This document shows, piece after piece, positions 34,100 to 43,736 of a stretch of 64,000 nucleotides of DNA (positions are counted from its first letter, which is position 1; each line of letters starts with the position of its first letter). Position numbers and translations under genes: made by a program. The notes beneath the pieces are model-generated. The model made no database searches and was not told the DNA's origin. It saw nothing but the letters and a program-made list of their open reading frames with translations. This stretch comes from Gammaproteobacteria bacterium (GTDB taxonomy: Bacteria; Pseudomonadota; Gammaproteobacteria; Chromatiales; Chromatiaceae), in contig JANEMA010000003.1 in NCBI GenBank assembly GCA_024510845.1, positions 1-64,000 of the forward strand, written 5' to 3'.

Positions 34100-34612
34100 A
34101 ACACCGGCGTTTGCGACCATGGTCGTGAGTCGATTCCGCCGGAGAAGCTTCTGAGAGCCCAACTGCTGATGGCATTCTGCACTATTCGCAGCGAACGCCA
34201 GTTCAGTTGTATGGAACAGGTCGACTACTGGAAGGAGATATTGCACGACGCTTCTTTGCCCGGGTGTTCGGCCAGGTCGAACGGGGCGGCCTGCTGTTCA
34301 GGGAATACTTCAGCGTGGATGGCACGATGATCGAGGCGCAGGCCTCGCTCAAGAGCTACCGACCAAAGGATGAAGAGGATCCACCTGGAGGTGGAGTCCG
34401 TAATCCCGATGTCGATTTCCACGGAGAGGAGCGGTGCCGGGACACGCAGAATCCAAGACTGACATTGAGGAATGCCTCGGCCGGGCCAAGACGGTTGGTG
34501 GGTTGCGCGAGAGCCAGTTTGTGGGGCGCGATAAGGCCGGGCTTTCAGTTTGTGCTGAGCATGGCTGCTACAACACTAGTTCGCATGCACAATCTCAAAG
34601 GGGTGGCACGAT
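34100..34612 (+). mobile_element. Degenerate, internally deleted IS5-type transposase
   Basis: HGRESIPPEKLLRAQLLMAFCTIRSERQFSCMEQVDY; LLFREYFSVDGTMIEAQASLKSYRPKDEEDPPGGGVRNPDVDFHGEER; IEECLGRAKTVGGLRESQFVGRDKAG; FQFVLSMAATTLVRMHNLKG in different frames. Confidence 0.85.
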
Positions 34613-34734
34613 GACGGAAAAGGTGTCAAGGGGGCAGTGCGCCTGTGGGTAATGTTTGTATCCTGTCCCGGGGCATTGTCCTGCATGTCGTGTTCCAATC
34701 GCCAAATTGTCGATACACATAGTATCCTGCGCGC

Positions 34735-37446
34735 ATGGAAAATCGTCCCCCCTTGATTCTCGTCGATGGGTCTTCGTATCTGTTTCGGGCTTTCCACGCG
34801 CTGCCGGCATTGACCAATTCGCAGGGCCAGCCCACTGGCGCTATCGTCGGTGTGGTGAACATGCTGCGCAAGTTGCGCAACGATTACCAGCCCACGCATT
34901 TCGCCGTGGTGTTCGACGCTCCGGGCAAGACCTTCCGCGACGACCTGTATGCCGAGTACAAGGCCAACCGCCCGCCCATGCCCGACGAACTGCGGATGCA
35001 GATCGAGCGGCTGCACGAGATCATCCGCGCGATGGGATTGCCGCTGCTGGTGATCGACGGGGTGGAGGCCGACGACGTGATCGGCACCCTCGCCCGCCAG
35101 GCCGCTGAGCAGGGCATGGATGTACTCATCTCCACCGGTGACAAGGACATGGCGCAGCTGGTGGGCGAACATGTCACCCTGGTCGATACCCTGCAGGATA
35201 CGGTGCTCGATCGCGAGGGGGTGATCGCCAAGTTCAGCGTGGCTCCGGAGCAGATCGTGGACTACCTGACCCTGGTCGGCGACACATCGGACAATATCCC
35301 CGGGGTGCCCAAGGTCGGTCCCAAGACCGCGGCCAAGTGGTTGCAGCAGTACGGTTTGCTCGACGCGCTGGTGGTGCATGCCGACGAGATCCGTGGCAGG
35401 GTGGGCGAGAATTTGCGTGCCAGCCTGGATCAACTGCCTTTGTCGAAGCAACTGGCCACTATCAAGTGCGATGTCGAATTGCCGCTGGCACCACAGGATC
35501 TGGTGCCCGGTGAGCCCGATGTGGTGCGTCTGCGAGTGATTTATCGCGAGCTCGAGGCACGGCGATTACTCGCTGTACTGGAAGAGGAGGTGGGCGAGGA
35601 AGATGGCGGTGACGAACGGCCATCAGAGGTTGCTCAGGATTACCCGATCATCACTGATGAGGCAGTGTTCGAAGACTGGTTGCAACGGCTGGAGGCAGCG
35701 GATCTGTTCGCCTTCGATACCGAGACCACCAGTCTGAACTACATGCAGGCCGAGGTGGTTGGCGTGTCCTTCGCGGTGGCTCCCGGTGAGGCGGCCTATG
35801 TGCCATTGGCGCACAACGATCCGGACACCCCGCAACAGCTCGACCGTGAGCAGGTGCTGGCGCGTCTGCAGCCGCTGCTGGCCTCGGGGCGGGTGTGGCT
35901 GATCGGTCAGCACATCAAGTACGACATGAACGTACTGGCCAACCATGGCATCGTGCTGGAGGATGTCGCCTTCGACACCATGCTCGAGTCCTACGTACTG
36001 GATGCTGTCGCCGGACGTCACGACATGGACTCGCTGGCCGAGCGCTACCTGGGGTATCGCACCATCCGCTACGAGGAGATCGCCGGCAAGGGCGCGAAGC
36101 AATTGCGTTTCGAGCAGATTCCCGTGGCCCAGGCCGGCCCCTATGCCGCCGAGGATGCCGACATCGCCCTGCGCCTGCACCAGGCCCTGTGGCCGAAGCT
36201 CGAGGCCGAACCGAAGCTGGCGGCTGTGCTGCGCGAGATCGAGCTGCCGCTGGTGCCGGTGCTCTCGCGCATGGAGCGCACCGGGGTGCGGGTCGATCGT
36301 GAGATGCTGGCGTGCCAGAGCCAGGAACTGGCCGGGCGCCTGCATGCCTTGGAGCAGCAGGCCTATGCCATCGCCGGGCGGTCGTTCAACATGGGATCGC
36401 CCAAGCAGATCGGCCAGATCTTCTTCGAGGAGCTGGGCCTGCCGGTGATCCGCAAGACGCCCAAGGGGGCCCCCTCGACCTCCGAGAAGGTCCTGCAGGA
36501 ACTGGCCGAGCAGGGCTTCGAGCTGCCGCAAGTGATCCTCGAGCATCGGGGACTGGCCAAGCTCAAGTCCACCTACACCGACAAGCTGCCGGAGATGATC
36601 GACCCGCGTACCGGGCGGGTGCACACCAGCTATCACCAGGCGGTGGCCGCCACCGGTCGCCTGTCCTCGTCGGCTCCCAACCTGCAGAATATCCCGGTGC
36701 GCACCGAGGAGGGGCGGCGCATTCGCCAGGCCTTCGTGCCCGAGTCGGGCTGGATCATGCTGGCGGCCGACTATTCACAGATCGAGTTGCGCATCATGGC
36801 GCACCTCTCGGGTGACGAGGGGCTTCTGCGCGCCTTCGCCGAAGGCCGTGACATCCACCGTGCCACCGCTGCTGAGGTGTTCGGCAAAGGTGACCCTGAA
36901 AAGGTCAGCGATGAGCAGCGGCGCTCGGCCAAGGCCATCAATTTCGGTCTGATCTACGGTATGTCTGCCTTCGGACTGGCACGTCAGCTCGGTATCGAAC
37001 GCGGCGAGGCGCAGCAGTATATCGACCGCTATTTCGAGCGTTATCCGGGGGTGCGTGCCTTCATGGAACGCATCCGCGAACAGGCGTGCGAGCAGGGCTA
37101 TGTCGAGACCCTGTTCGGCCGTCGCCTGTACCTGCCCGAGATCAAGTCGCGCAATGGCGTGCGTCGGGCTGCCGCCGAGCGCACCGCCATCAATGCGCCC
37201 ATGCAGGGTACGGCAGCGGATATCATCAAACGTGCCATGATCGTGCTGGCTGGCTGGCTGCAACGGGAGGCTCCCGAGGTGCGTTTGCTGATGCAGGTAC
37301 ATGATGAGCTGGTGTTCGAGGTGGCGCCGGAGGTACTGGAGCCGGCTCGCGAGCGTATCCGTGAGTACATGTCGGGGGCCGCCGAGCTGGCGGTGCCTCT
37401 GGTAGTGGATATCGGGGTTGGTGAGAACTGGGATCAGGCGCACTGA
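34735..37446 (+). CDS. polA: DNA polymerase I
   Basis: LILVDGSSYLFRAFHALPAL (5'-3' exo), DLFAFDTETTSLNYM (3'-5' exo), LAADYSQIELRIMAHLSGD...KAINFGLIYGMSAFGLAR (pol A), MQVHDELVFEV. Confidence 0.99.
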   Translation: MENRPPLILVDGSSYLFRAFHALPALTNSQGQPTGAIVGVVNMLRKLRNDYQPTHFAVVFDAPGKTFRDDLYAEYKANRPPMPDELRMQIERLHEIIRAMGLPLLVIDGVEADDVIGTLARQAAEQGMDVLISTGDKDMAQLVGEHVTLVDTLQDTVLDREGVIAKFSVAPEQIVDYLTLVGDTSDNIPGVPKVGPKTAAKWLQQYGLLDALVVHADEIRGRVGENLRASLDQLPLSKQLATIKCDVELPLAPQDLVPGEPDVVRLRVIYRELEARRLLAVLEEEVGEEDGGDERPSEVAQDYPIITDEAVFEDWLQRLEAADLFAFDTETTSLNYMQAEVVGVSFAVAPGEAAYVPLAHNDPDTPQQLDREQVLARLQPLLASGRVWLIGQHIKYDMNVLANHGIVLEDVAFDTMLESYVLDAVAGRHDMDSLAERYLGYRTIRYEEIAGKGAKQLRFEQIPVAQAGPYAAEDADIALRLHQALWPKLEAEPKLAAVLREIELPLVPVLSRMERTGVRVDREMLACQSQELAGRLHALEQQAYAIAGRSFNMGSPKQIGQIFFEELGLPVIRKTPKGAPSTSEKVLQELAEQGFELPQVILEHRGLAKLKSTYTDKLPEMIDPRTGRVHTSYHQAVAATGRLSSSAPNLQNIPVRTEEGRRIRQAFVPESGWIMLAADYSQIELRIMAHLSGDEGLLRAFAEGRDIHRATAAEVFGKGDPEKVSDEQRRSAKAINFGLIYGMSAFGLARQLGIERGEAQQYIDRYFERYPGVRAFMERIREQACEQGYVETLFGRRLYLPEIKSRNGVRRAAAERTAINAPMQGTAADIIKRAMIVLAGWLQREAPEVRLLMQVHDELVFEVAPEVLEPARERIREYMSGAAELAVPLVVDIGVGENWDQAH

Positions 37447-37746
37447 ACCCTGTCCATTCGACGACAGGGATGTGTGTGGTCGGTGTGGAATTACTGGTGG
37501 CAGGTGATCATGGGCGATGATCAGCCGGGTCTTCGTCTGGGTACTTGCTACTTTCTCCGATGCCGGTTCCTGCCTTTTTCACCGTGTCGTCGATTACCAG
37601 GCCAACCATGGCCAGGCAGTGTGGTACATGAGTTCCAGCGTCATCATCTGATACCGAATGGTATTGTGCAGAAGCTGGTAGTCGAGGTGCTGTACTTGGT
37701 TGTGCGCATCGCCCTTGCTGCCGGGTGTCTGTTCCGCGGGTCCGCC

Positions 37747-37775
37747 GAAAAAACCCCGCCACGGTGGGCGGGGTT
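37747..37775 (-). terminator. Intrinsic terminator downstream of the phosphofructokinase gene
   Basis: Stem aaccccgcc (37752-37760) / ggcggggtt (37767-37775); minus strand followed by a T-run (plus strand gaaaaaa). Confidence 0.8.
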
Positions 37776-37795
37776 CATGTGTCGAGCGGATTCCT

Positions 37796-39052
37796 TCAGA
37801 TCTCGAAGGGTGGTAGCTTCTTCTCGATAGTGGCCAGCCTGAGGGTCACGTAGCGCGGCATGCCGTTTTCGTCGTACTTGGGATAGGCTTCGCCCTTGAT
37901 CAGTGGATAGAGGTATTCCTTGCACTTGTCGGTGATGCCGTAACCGTCTTCGGAGATGAAGTCCAGGGGCATCATCTTCTCGACGTTGGCGACCTCGGAC
38001 AGCGGGGCCTCGCCAATACTCCACTTGTAGGGCGAGGAAGACTCACGCACCACGGTGGGCATGATGGAGTTCTTGCCTTCCAGTGCCTTTTCGACCGCGG
38101 TGGCGCCCAAGGCGTAGGCCTGTTCCACGTCGGATTCCGAGGCCAGGTGGCGTGCTGCGCGCTGCAGGTAGTCGGCCACCGCCCAGTGGAACTTGTGGCC
38201 CAGGACATCCTTGATCATGTTCGCGACCACCGGGGCGGCGCCGCCGAGCTGGGCGTGACCGAAGGAGTCGCGGGTACCCTGCTCGGCCAGGAACTTGCCG
38301 TCCGGCCAGTGGCAGCCCTCGGAGACCACCACGGTGCAGTAGCCGTGTTCCTTCACCCTGGTGTCCACCGCGGTGAGGAACTTGTCCTTGTCGAATTCCA
38401 CCTCGGGGAACAGGGTCACGACCGGGATGCCGTAGTCCTCGACCAAGGCGCCGGCGGCGGCAATCCAACCGGCATGGCGGCCCATGACCTCGATCACGAA
38501 GATCTTGGTCGAGGTCGCGGCCATGGAGCGCACGTCATAGCTGGCCTCCAGGGTGGAGACGGCGATGTATTTGGCCACCGAGCCGAAGCCTGGGCAGTTG
38601 TCGGTGATTGGAAGGTCGTTGTCCACGGTCTTGGGGATATGGATGGCCTGCACAGGGAAGCCCATCTTCTCGGACAGCTGCGAGATCTTGTAGCAGGTGT
38701 CGGCCGAGTCGCCGCCGCCGTTGTAGAAGAAATAGCCGATATTGTGGGCCTTGAAGATCTCGATCAGCCGTTCGTACTCGCGCTGGTTCTCTTCCAGACT
38801 TTTGAGCTTGTAGCGGCAAGAACCGAAGGCACCCGAGGGGGTGCTCTTGAGTGCCGCTACGGCTTCGTCCGACTCCTGGCTGGTGTCGATCAGTTCCTCG
38901 GTGAGCGCGCCGATGATGCCGTTGCGACCGGCATAGACGTTGGCGATCTTGTCGGGGTGCTTGCGGCAGGTCTCGATGACCCCGCATGCCGATGCATTGA
39001 TGACGGCGGTCACGCCGCCGGATTGGGCGTAAAAGGCATTTTTGGCACTCAT
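37796..39052 (-). CDS. 6-phosphofructokinase, probably pyrophosphate-dependent type
   Basis: NAFYAQSGGVTAVINASACGVIE...YFFYNGGGDSADTCYKI...AIHIPKTVDNDLPITDNCPGFGSVAKY...EVMGRHAGWIAAA. PKTVDND and GGGDS are typical of PPi-PFK rather than ATP-PFK (PGTIDND, GGDGS). Confidence 0.88.
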   Translation of the reverse strand: MSAKNAFYAQSGGVTAVINASACGVIETCRKHPDKIANVYAGRNGIIGALTEELIDTSQESDEAVAALKSTPSGAFGSCRYKLKSLEENQREYERLIEIFKAHNIGYFFYNGGGDSADTCYKISQLSEKMGFPVQAIHIPKTVDNDLPITDNCPGFGSVAKYIAVSTLEASYDVRSMAATSTKIFVIEVMGRHAGWIAAAGALVEDYGIPVVTLFPEVEFDKDKFLTAVDTRVKEHGYCTVVVSEGCHWPDGKFLAEQGTRDSFGHAQLGGAAPVVANMIKDVLGHKFHWAVADYLQRAARHLASESDVEQAYALGATAVEKALEGKNSIMPTVVRESSSPYKWSIGEAPLSEVANVEKMMPLDFISEDGYGITDKCKEYLYPLIKGEAYPKYDENGMPRYVTLRLATIEKKLPPFEI

Positions 39053-39070
39053 GTTCATCCTCTTGATCAT

Positions 39071-39427
39071 TTAGGTATCCAGATTACCGTGCTCGCGGGC
39101 TGCGTAGTCGGCCTGGGCCTGCAACAGCGAGACAGTACATTCGGTGAGATCGTCGTATTCGTGCACACCGGTGCCGTATTGTTGGTAGCCCCGGTAGAAG
39201 AACTGGCAACGGTAGCGGTTTTCGCCGGTTTTGAAGATCACGAAGTGACAACTCTCGCTGTCTTCCCAGAAGAACACGGGGCACAGGCTCAGCTCGCGAT
39301 CGGCGGGGTTGAGACGGATCTCTGCGTCGGCGAATTCCAGCTTGGGCGGAGGGTCGCCGTAACGTTCCTTGAGCGTGGTCTCCACGATCCAGCGTTCGGT
39401 ATCGGTGATGTCAGAGATGTCGCTCAT
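39071..39427 (-). CDS. Conserved-looking hypothetical protein
   Basis: 118 aa: MSDISDITDTERWIVETTLKERYGDPPPKLEFADAEIRLNPADRELSLCPVFFWEDSESCHFVIFKTGENRYRCQFFYRGYQQYGTGVHEYDDLTECTVSLLQAQADYAAREHGNLDT; immediately upstream of the PFK, same strand. Confidence 0.7.
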   Translation of the reverse strand: MSDISDITDTERWIVETTLKERYGDPPPKLEFADAEIRLNPADRELSLCPVFFWEDSESCHFVIFKTGENRYRCQFFYRGYQQYGTGVHEYDDLTECTVSLLQAQADYAAREHGNLDT

Positions 39428-39839
39428 CGGTTCGTCTCGAGAAAACGGGACACGATTCTGCCCGGCGGGCCGCCAGAATAGTGTGCAGTGTATTGTGCGA
39501 ACGATGGCGGGTCAGGCAAGACAACGAACTGAAAAACTACAGAATTCAAGTGAGCCTCTCGGGTTTCGTGAAAAGATTTTCGGAAATCCGGTCCTTGAAC
39601 ATCGACTCAATCTTTGTATCACAGCCCGCCTGCATCCGTTTCCTTGCGCTATGTCCCGCTGGTTTACAGCACAAGACAAAGCCAGAAAATGGTTTGACGC
39701 CATATTCGGATGCTCGTTTTATTTCCCCTGTCTGGCGCGGAAGCACACGCCAGAAGAACCACTCACCCGGCGTCCATCCGCCCTTGCGCTCCCTGGCGGG
39801 TAGCGGCAGTGACAAAGTGGCCGAAAAGCCCGGTTCTCA

Positions 39840-39868
39840 TTGACAACGTAAAAATGTGCAATTAGCTT
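39840..39868 (+). promoter_or_regulatory. Putative sigma70 promoter upstream of the adenylate-kinase-like gene
   Basis: TTGACA (39840-39845), 17-nt spacer, TAGCTT (39863-39868). Confidence 0.4.
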
Positions 39869-40035
39869 AGACTAGGGAGGACAGGGCTAGCCAATGCAAA
39901 ACACGCATGCCCCCATAGGAAATTCCTAATTTCCTGATTGATGTTGCCGGTCTGCCGGGGGGCTGGCCCTGCCGTATCGGTGAATCGTCTCGGAGCATGA
40001 ACAAAACTAAACAAGCGTGTTGCGCAGGAGCCACC

Positions 40036-40890
40036 ATGCGGATAGTTCTACTTGGTCCACCAGGGTCCGGCAAGGGCGGGTTGGCAGAAAGAGTTGCCGG
40101 GGCCTACGACATCCCCATCATCACCCAGGCCAGCGTCGTCGGTGCGGTGGCTGCCGAGCCGGGTGAACTCGGACGCCTGGCTGCCGAGGCACGCGGCGCA
40201 GCACGAGTCTCCGATGAGTTGCTGCTGGCCCTGTTGCGTATCCGGTTACCCAAGCTCGATCTGAGCCGGGGTTATCTGCTGGTGGACATGCCGCGTAATG
40301 CCGGGCAGGCCGATGTGCTCGATGTCATGCTCAACGACTTGGGCAAGCCCATCGATCTGGTGATCAAACTCGATGTGGATATGGACGAGCTGATGGAGCG
40401 TCTGGTCGGCCGTATCCAGTGCGATCACTGCGGTACCCTGTACAACATGTACGTGAATCCTCCACTGGTGGACGGGGTCTGCGACGAATGTGGGGCCCGA
40501 GTGCGTCGGCGCCCGCCAGACTATGAAGAGACTATTAGCAACCGCCTGCGGGTCTATGAAGGTCAGATGGGGCCTCTGTTGCAGTATTACCAGCAGGCGG
40601 GGAGGCTGCACCGTTTCGATGCTGCCGGCGAGGTCGCCCCACTCTGGCGGCAAGTGAAGGCGGTGATCGACGCTACACCCAGCCAGGAGGTGACGGCGCC
40701 GGGTGAGGGCACCGTGAAAGCAGGTGGTGTCGACGATGCCGGGTCATCTGCCAAGAAGGCTGTCACCAGGAAGTCGAGCACGAAGATGGCGAAGAAGGCT
40801 GCCACGAAAAAAGCGGCCAAGAAAACTGCGAAGAAGGTCGTAGCCAAAAAAACAGCCAAGAAAACTGCGAAGAAGACGGCAGCCAAGTAA
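40036..40890 (+). CDS. Adenylate-kinase-like nucleotide kinase with zinc LID and Lys/Ala-rich C-terminal tail
   Basis: [25 protein letters not shown]...[14 protein letters not shown]...[53 protein letters not shown] then [33 protein letters not shown]. Confidence 0.85.
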   Translation: MRIVLLGPPGSGKGGLAERVAGAYDIPIITQASVVGAVAAEPGELGRLAAEARGAARVSDELLLALLRIRLPKLDLSRGYLLVDMPRNAGQADVLDVMLNDLGKPIDLVIKLDVDMDELMERLVGRIQCDHCGTLYNMYVNPPLVDGVCDECGARVRRRPPDYEETISNRLRVYEGQMGPLLQYYQQAGRLHRFDAAGEVAPLWRQVKAVIDATPSQEVTAPGEGTVKAGGVDDAGSSAKKAVTRKSSTKMAKKAATKKAAKKTAKKVVAKKTAKKTAKKTAAK

Positions 40891-40994
40891 GGCGGCAGGG
40901 GAGACAGCGGCCAGACCTCGTCGCTTATACTCGTGGTTTCACGGGGAAAATACTGGGTATTTCGTCGCCAGGTCTTCCCCGGTATGCTCCGCGC

Positions 40995-42812
40995 ATGCCT
41001 GCCACCATCCTCTCCGACATTCAGCAGACCCTGGCCAGGGTGTTCGGCTATGCCGAATTCCGCCCGGGCCAGCGCGAGATCATCGAGACCCTGGTCGCCG
41101 GGCAGGACGCCTTCGTACTGATGCCGACCGGTGGTGGCAAGTCACTCTGTTACCAGATCCCCGCCCTGCACCGCCCCGGAGTGGCCGTGGTGGTCTCGCC
41201 TCTGATCGCCCTGATGAAGGATCAGGTCGATGCCCTGCAGGCCAATGGAGTGAAGGCCGCGGCCTATCACTCCGGTGGCGCGCCGGAAGAGGCTCGCGCC
41301 ATCCTTGCCGGCCTGAACACAGGCGAGTTGGATCTGCTCTATGTCAGCCCCGAACGGCTGGTCAATGGTAGCCTGCTCAGTCGTCTGGCAGAGATGCCGC
41401 TGGCCCTGTTTGCTATCGACGAGGCGCATTGTGTGTCGCAATGGGGTCATGACTTCCGGCCCGAGTACGCCCGGCTTGGTCGGTTGCGCGAACGTTTTCC
41501 CGACGTGCCCCTGGTGGCGCTGACCGCCACCGCTGATGAACAGACCCGTGAGGATATTGTGCGCGTGCTGGGACTGGCCGGTGCGCGCCGTTTTGTCGCC
41601 GGTTTCGACCGCCCCAACATCCGTTACAGCGTGCTCGAAAAGTATCGTCCTGCCGAGCAGTTGCGCGCCTTTCTCGAGCAGCGGCAAGGCGAGTCGGGCA
41701 TCGTCTACGCGCTGAGTCGTCGCAAGGTCGAGGAGATTGCCCAGCGCCTGTGTGAGCAGGGCTTCTCTGCCGCTGCCTACCATGCGGGCCTGCCGCCGAT
41801 GGAACGTGAGTCGGTGCAGGGCGTCTTCCTGCGTGACGAGTTGCGCATTGTGGTCGCTACCGTCGCCTTTGGCATGGGTATCGACAAGCCGAACGTGCGC
41901 TTCGTGGTGCATTACGACCTGCCGCGCCACATCGAGGGCTATTACCAGGAGACCGGCCGTGCCGGTCGTGACGGCCTGCCTGCCGAGGCCCTGCTGTTGT
42001 ATGGGGCGCAGGATGTGGTCACTGCACGCCGCCTGATCGAGAACAATGACAATGAGACGCAACGACGGATCGAGTCACACAAGCTCGATGCGATAGTCGC
42101 GTTATGCGAAAGTCCGACCTGCCGGCGCCGGGTGCTGCTCAACTATTTCGGTGACTGGTTGGACGCGGACTGCGGCAACTGTGATGTCTGTTCCGATCCG
42201 CCTGCGCGTTTCGATGCCACCCGCGAGGCGCAGATGGCGTTGTCCTGCGTGTATCGGGTGGGACAACGTTTCGGTATCCGTCATGTTGTCGAAGTGCTGC
42301 GCGGGGCAGATACTGAACGCATCCGTCGGTTGGGCCACGATCGTCTGTCCACCTACGGTATTGGTCAGGCGCTGGGTGAGGCCGAATGGACCTCCATTCT
42401 GCGCCAGCTGATTCACTTGGGCTATCTGCGCCAGGATATCGCCAACTACGCAGTGTTGCAGCTCACGGAGCGCGCCCGCCCGCTGTTGCGTGGCGAGTTT
42501 CGCCTGGAGCTGGCCCGTCCCCGTGTGCGTGAGCGCCCCGCGCGCAGGCGCCGAGCCACCTTGTCCGCTGACGGTCCCTGTGACGAGGTATTGTTCGAGC
42601 GTCTTCGCGCGCTGCGCAAGCAGCTGGCCGACAAGCGCGGAGTGCCGCCCTATGTGATCTTCGGTGATGCCAGCTTGGTGCAGATGACGCGCCACAAGCC
42701 GGGCGACGAACGCGCCCTGCTGTCCATTCACGGTGTCGGGGTACACAAGCTGGAACAGTACGGTGCGGCTTTTCTGCGCGTCATTGCGGCTTACGTCGGT
42801 GAGACGGTCTGA
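40995..42812 (+). CDS. recQ: ATP-dependent DNA helicase RecQ
   Basis: [37 protein letters not shown] zinc cluster [25 protein letters not shown]-terminal HRDC. Confidence 0.97.
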   Translation: MPATILSDIQQTLARVFGYAEFRPGQREIIETLVAGQDAFVLMPTGGGKSLCYQIPALHRPGVAVVVSPLIALMKDQVDALQANGVKAAAYHSGGAPEEARAILAGLNTGELDLLYVSPERLVNGSLLSRLAEMPLALFAIDEAHCVSQWGHDFRPEYARLGRLRERFPDVPLVALTATADEQTREDIVRVLGLAGARRFVAGFDRPNIRYSVLEKYRPAEQLRAFLEQRQGESGIVYALSRRKVEEIAQRLCEQGFSAAAYHAGLPPMERESVQGVFLRDELRIVVATVAFGMGIDKPNVRFVVHYDLPRHIEGYYQETGRAGRDGLPAEALLLYGAQDVVTARRLIENNDNETQRRIESHKLDAIVALCESPTCRRRVLLNYFGDWLDADCGNCDVCSDPPARFDATREAQMALSCVYRVGQRFGIRHVVEVLRGADTERIRRLGHDRLSTYGIGQALGEAEWTSILRQLIHLGYLRQDIANYAVLQLTERARPLLRGEFRLELARPRVRERPARRRRATLSADGPCDEVLFERLRALRKQLADKRGVPPYVIFGDASLVQMTRHKPGDERALLSIHGVGVHKLEQYGAAFLRVIAAYVGETV

Positions 42813-42824
42813 GGGACTCCAGGT

Positions 42825-43337
42825 TCAGATGGGGCGCAGGATCTCGCCGCAATCGCGGCACTGGTATTGCCGTTGGCCACGGCGGATTCGGTTGTGTCGG
42901 GTGGTGCTGAGCAGGTGTTTGCGGCAGGCGCAGTGATAGGCCCAGCGGCGCTGACGATGTAGGCTGTCGGTATCCGTCAGGGCAAAGTCGTGGCAGCGTT
43001 TGGGTTCGGACCCCAGATGGCGCATCATCGCCTGCCACTCGGGGCCGTGGGGACGTACCCGCTGGTCGTACAGCCAGCCGGTCAGCACGTGTGCCACTTC
43101 GTGCGGTACCGTTTGCGCTACGAAGACTTCGGGCTGAAGACGGGCGATGTCGAGGTTGTAGCGGATTTCGATGTGGCCGCCCGGATGGTGGCGCACCTGA
43201 CCTGCCGCGTGACCATGCAGATCACAATGTACCAGCACGGTCAGCATGCGCCTGCCGCGCTCGGCCAGCAATGGCCGAGCCTGCTTCAGGCAGTCCTCGG
43301 TGGCTTGGCGCAGGCGTGCGCACAGCAAGTCGTTCAT
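42825..43337 (-). CDS. sprT: SprT-like zinc metalloprotease domain protein
   Basis: VPHEVAHVLTGWLYDQRVRPHGPEWQAMMRHLG (HExxH-type) and C-terminal zinc ribbon YHCAC...YQCRDCGEIL. Confidence 0.88.
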   Translation of the reverse strand: MNDLLCARLRQATEDCLKQARPLLAERGRRMLTVLVHCDLHGHAAGQVRHHPGGHIEIRYNLDIARLQPEVFVAQTVPHEVAHVLTGWLYDQRVRPHGPEWQAMMRHLGSEPKRCHDFALTDTDSLHRQRRWAYHCACRKHLLSTTRHNRIRRGQRQYQCRDCGEILRPI

Positions 43338-43441
43338 GTCTTTCTGCCAATCAGTTCGATGAGGTAACCATCAGGGTCCTCGACGAAGGCGATGACGTGC
43401 TCGAGGTCACCGGCGCGAAGCATGATGTGCAGGATGCGTAT
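43334..43441 (-). pseudogene. Internally deleted lactoylglutathione lyase (gloA) remnant
   Basis: IRILHIMLRAGDLE directly joined to HVIAFVEDPDGYLIELIGRKT*: N- and C-terminal ends of GloA with the central domain missing. Confidence 0.7.
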
Positions 43442-43736
43442 GGGGGGTCCTCCCGATTCGGATTGGTGAGCATTGTGCTGCCGAAGAGAGAAGAGTGCAA
43501 AGTGGTTTCGGCGTTCTGGCGAGATGACTGCCATCGGGCGGGTTCCGCCGAACAGGTAGTCTTGCAGCCAGCCAGAAACCCTCGGTGCGCAGGCACCGTT
43601 CCACCCGGATCGATGGTTGGTCATCGGTGAGGTGTCTGTGACGGTCGTTGATCTGTCTGAAATGGTCCAGGTCGGGAAACAGGTCGGAAGGTGCGCCGAA
43701 GGCAGGGTCTTCAACCACCGCGGCGACAGTCCCACC

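Noticed and set aside
40760-40890. Lysine/alanine-rich tail as a possible frameshift or assembly artefact
   Set aside because: It stays in frame to a stop codon and uses varied codons (aag/aaa, gcc/gcg), as a selected protein repeat would; kept as part of the CDS.
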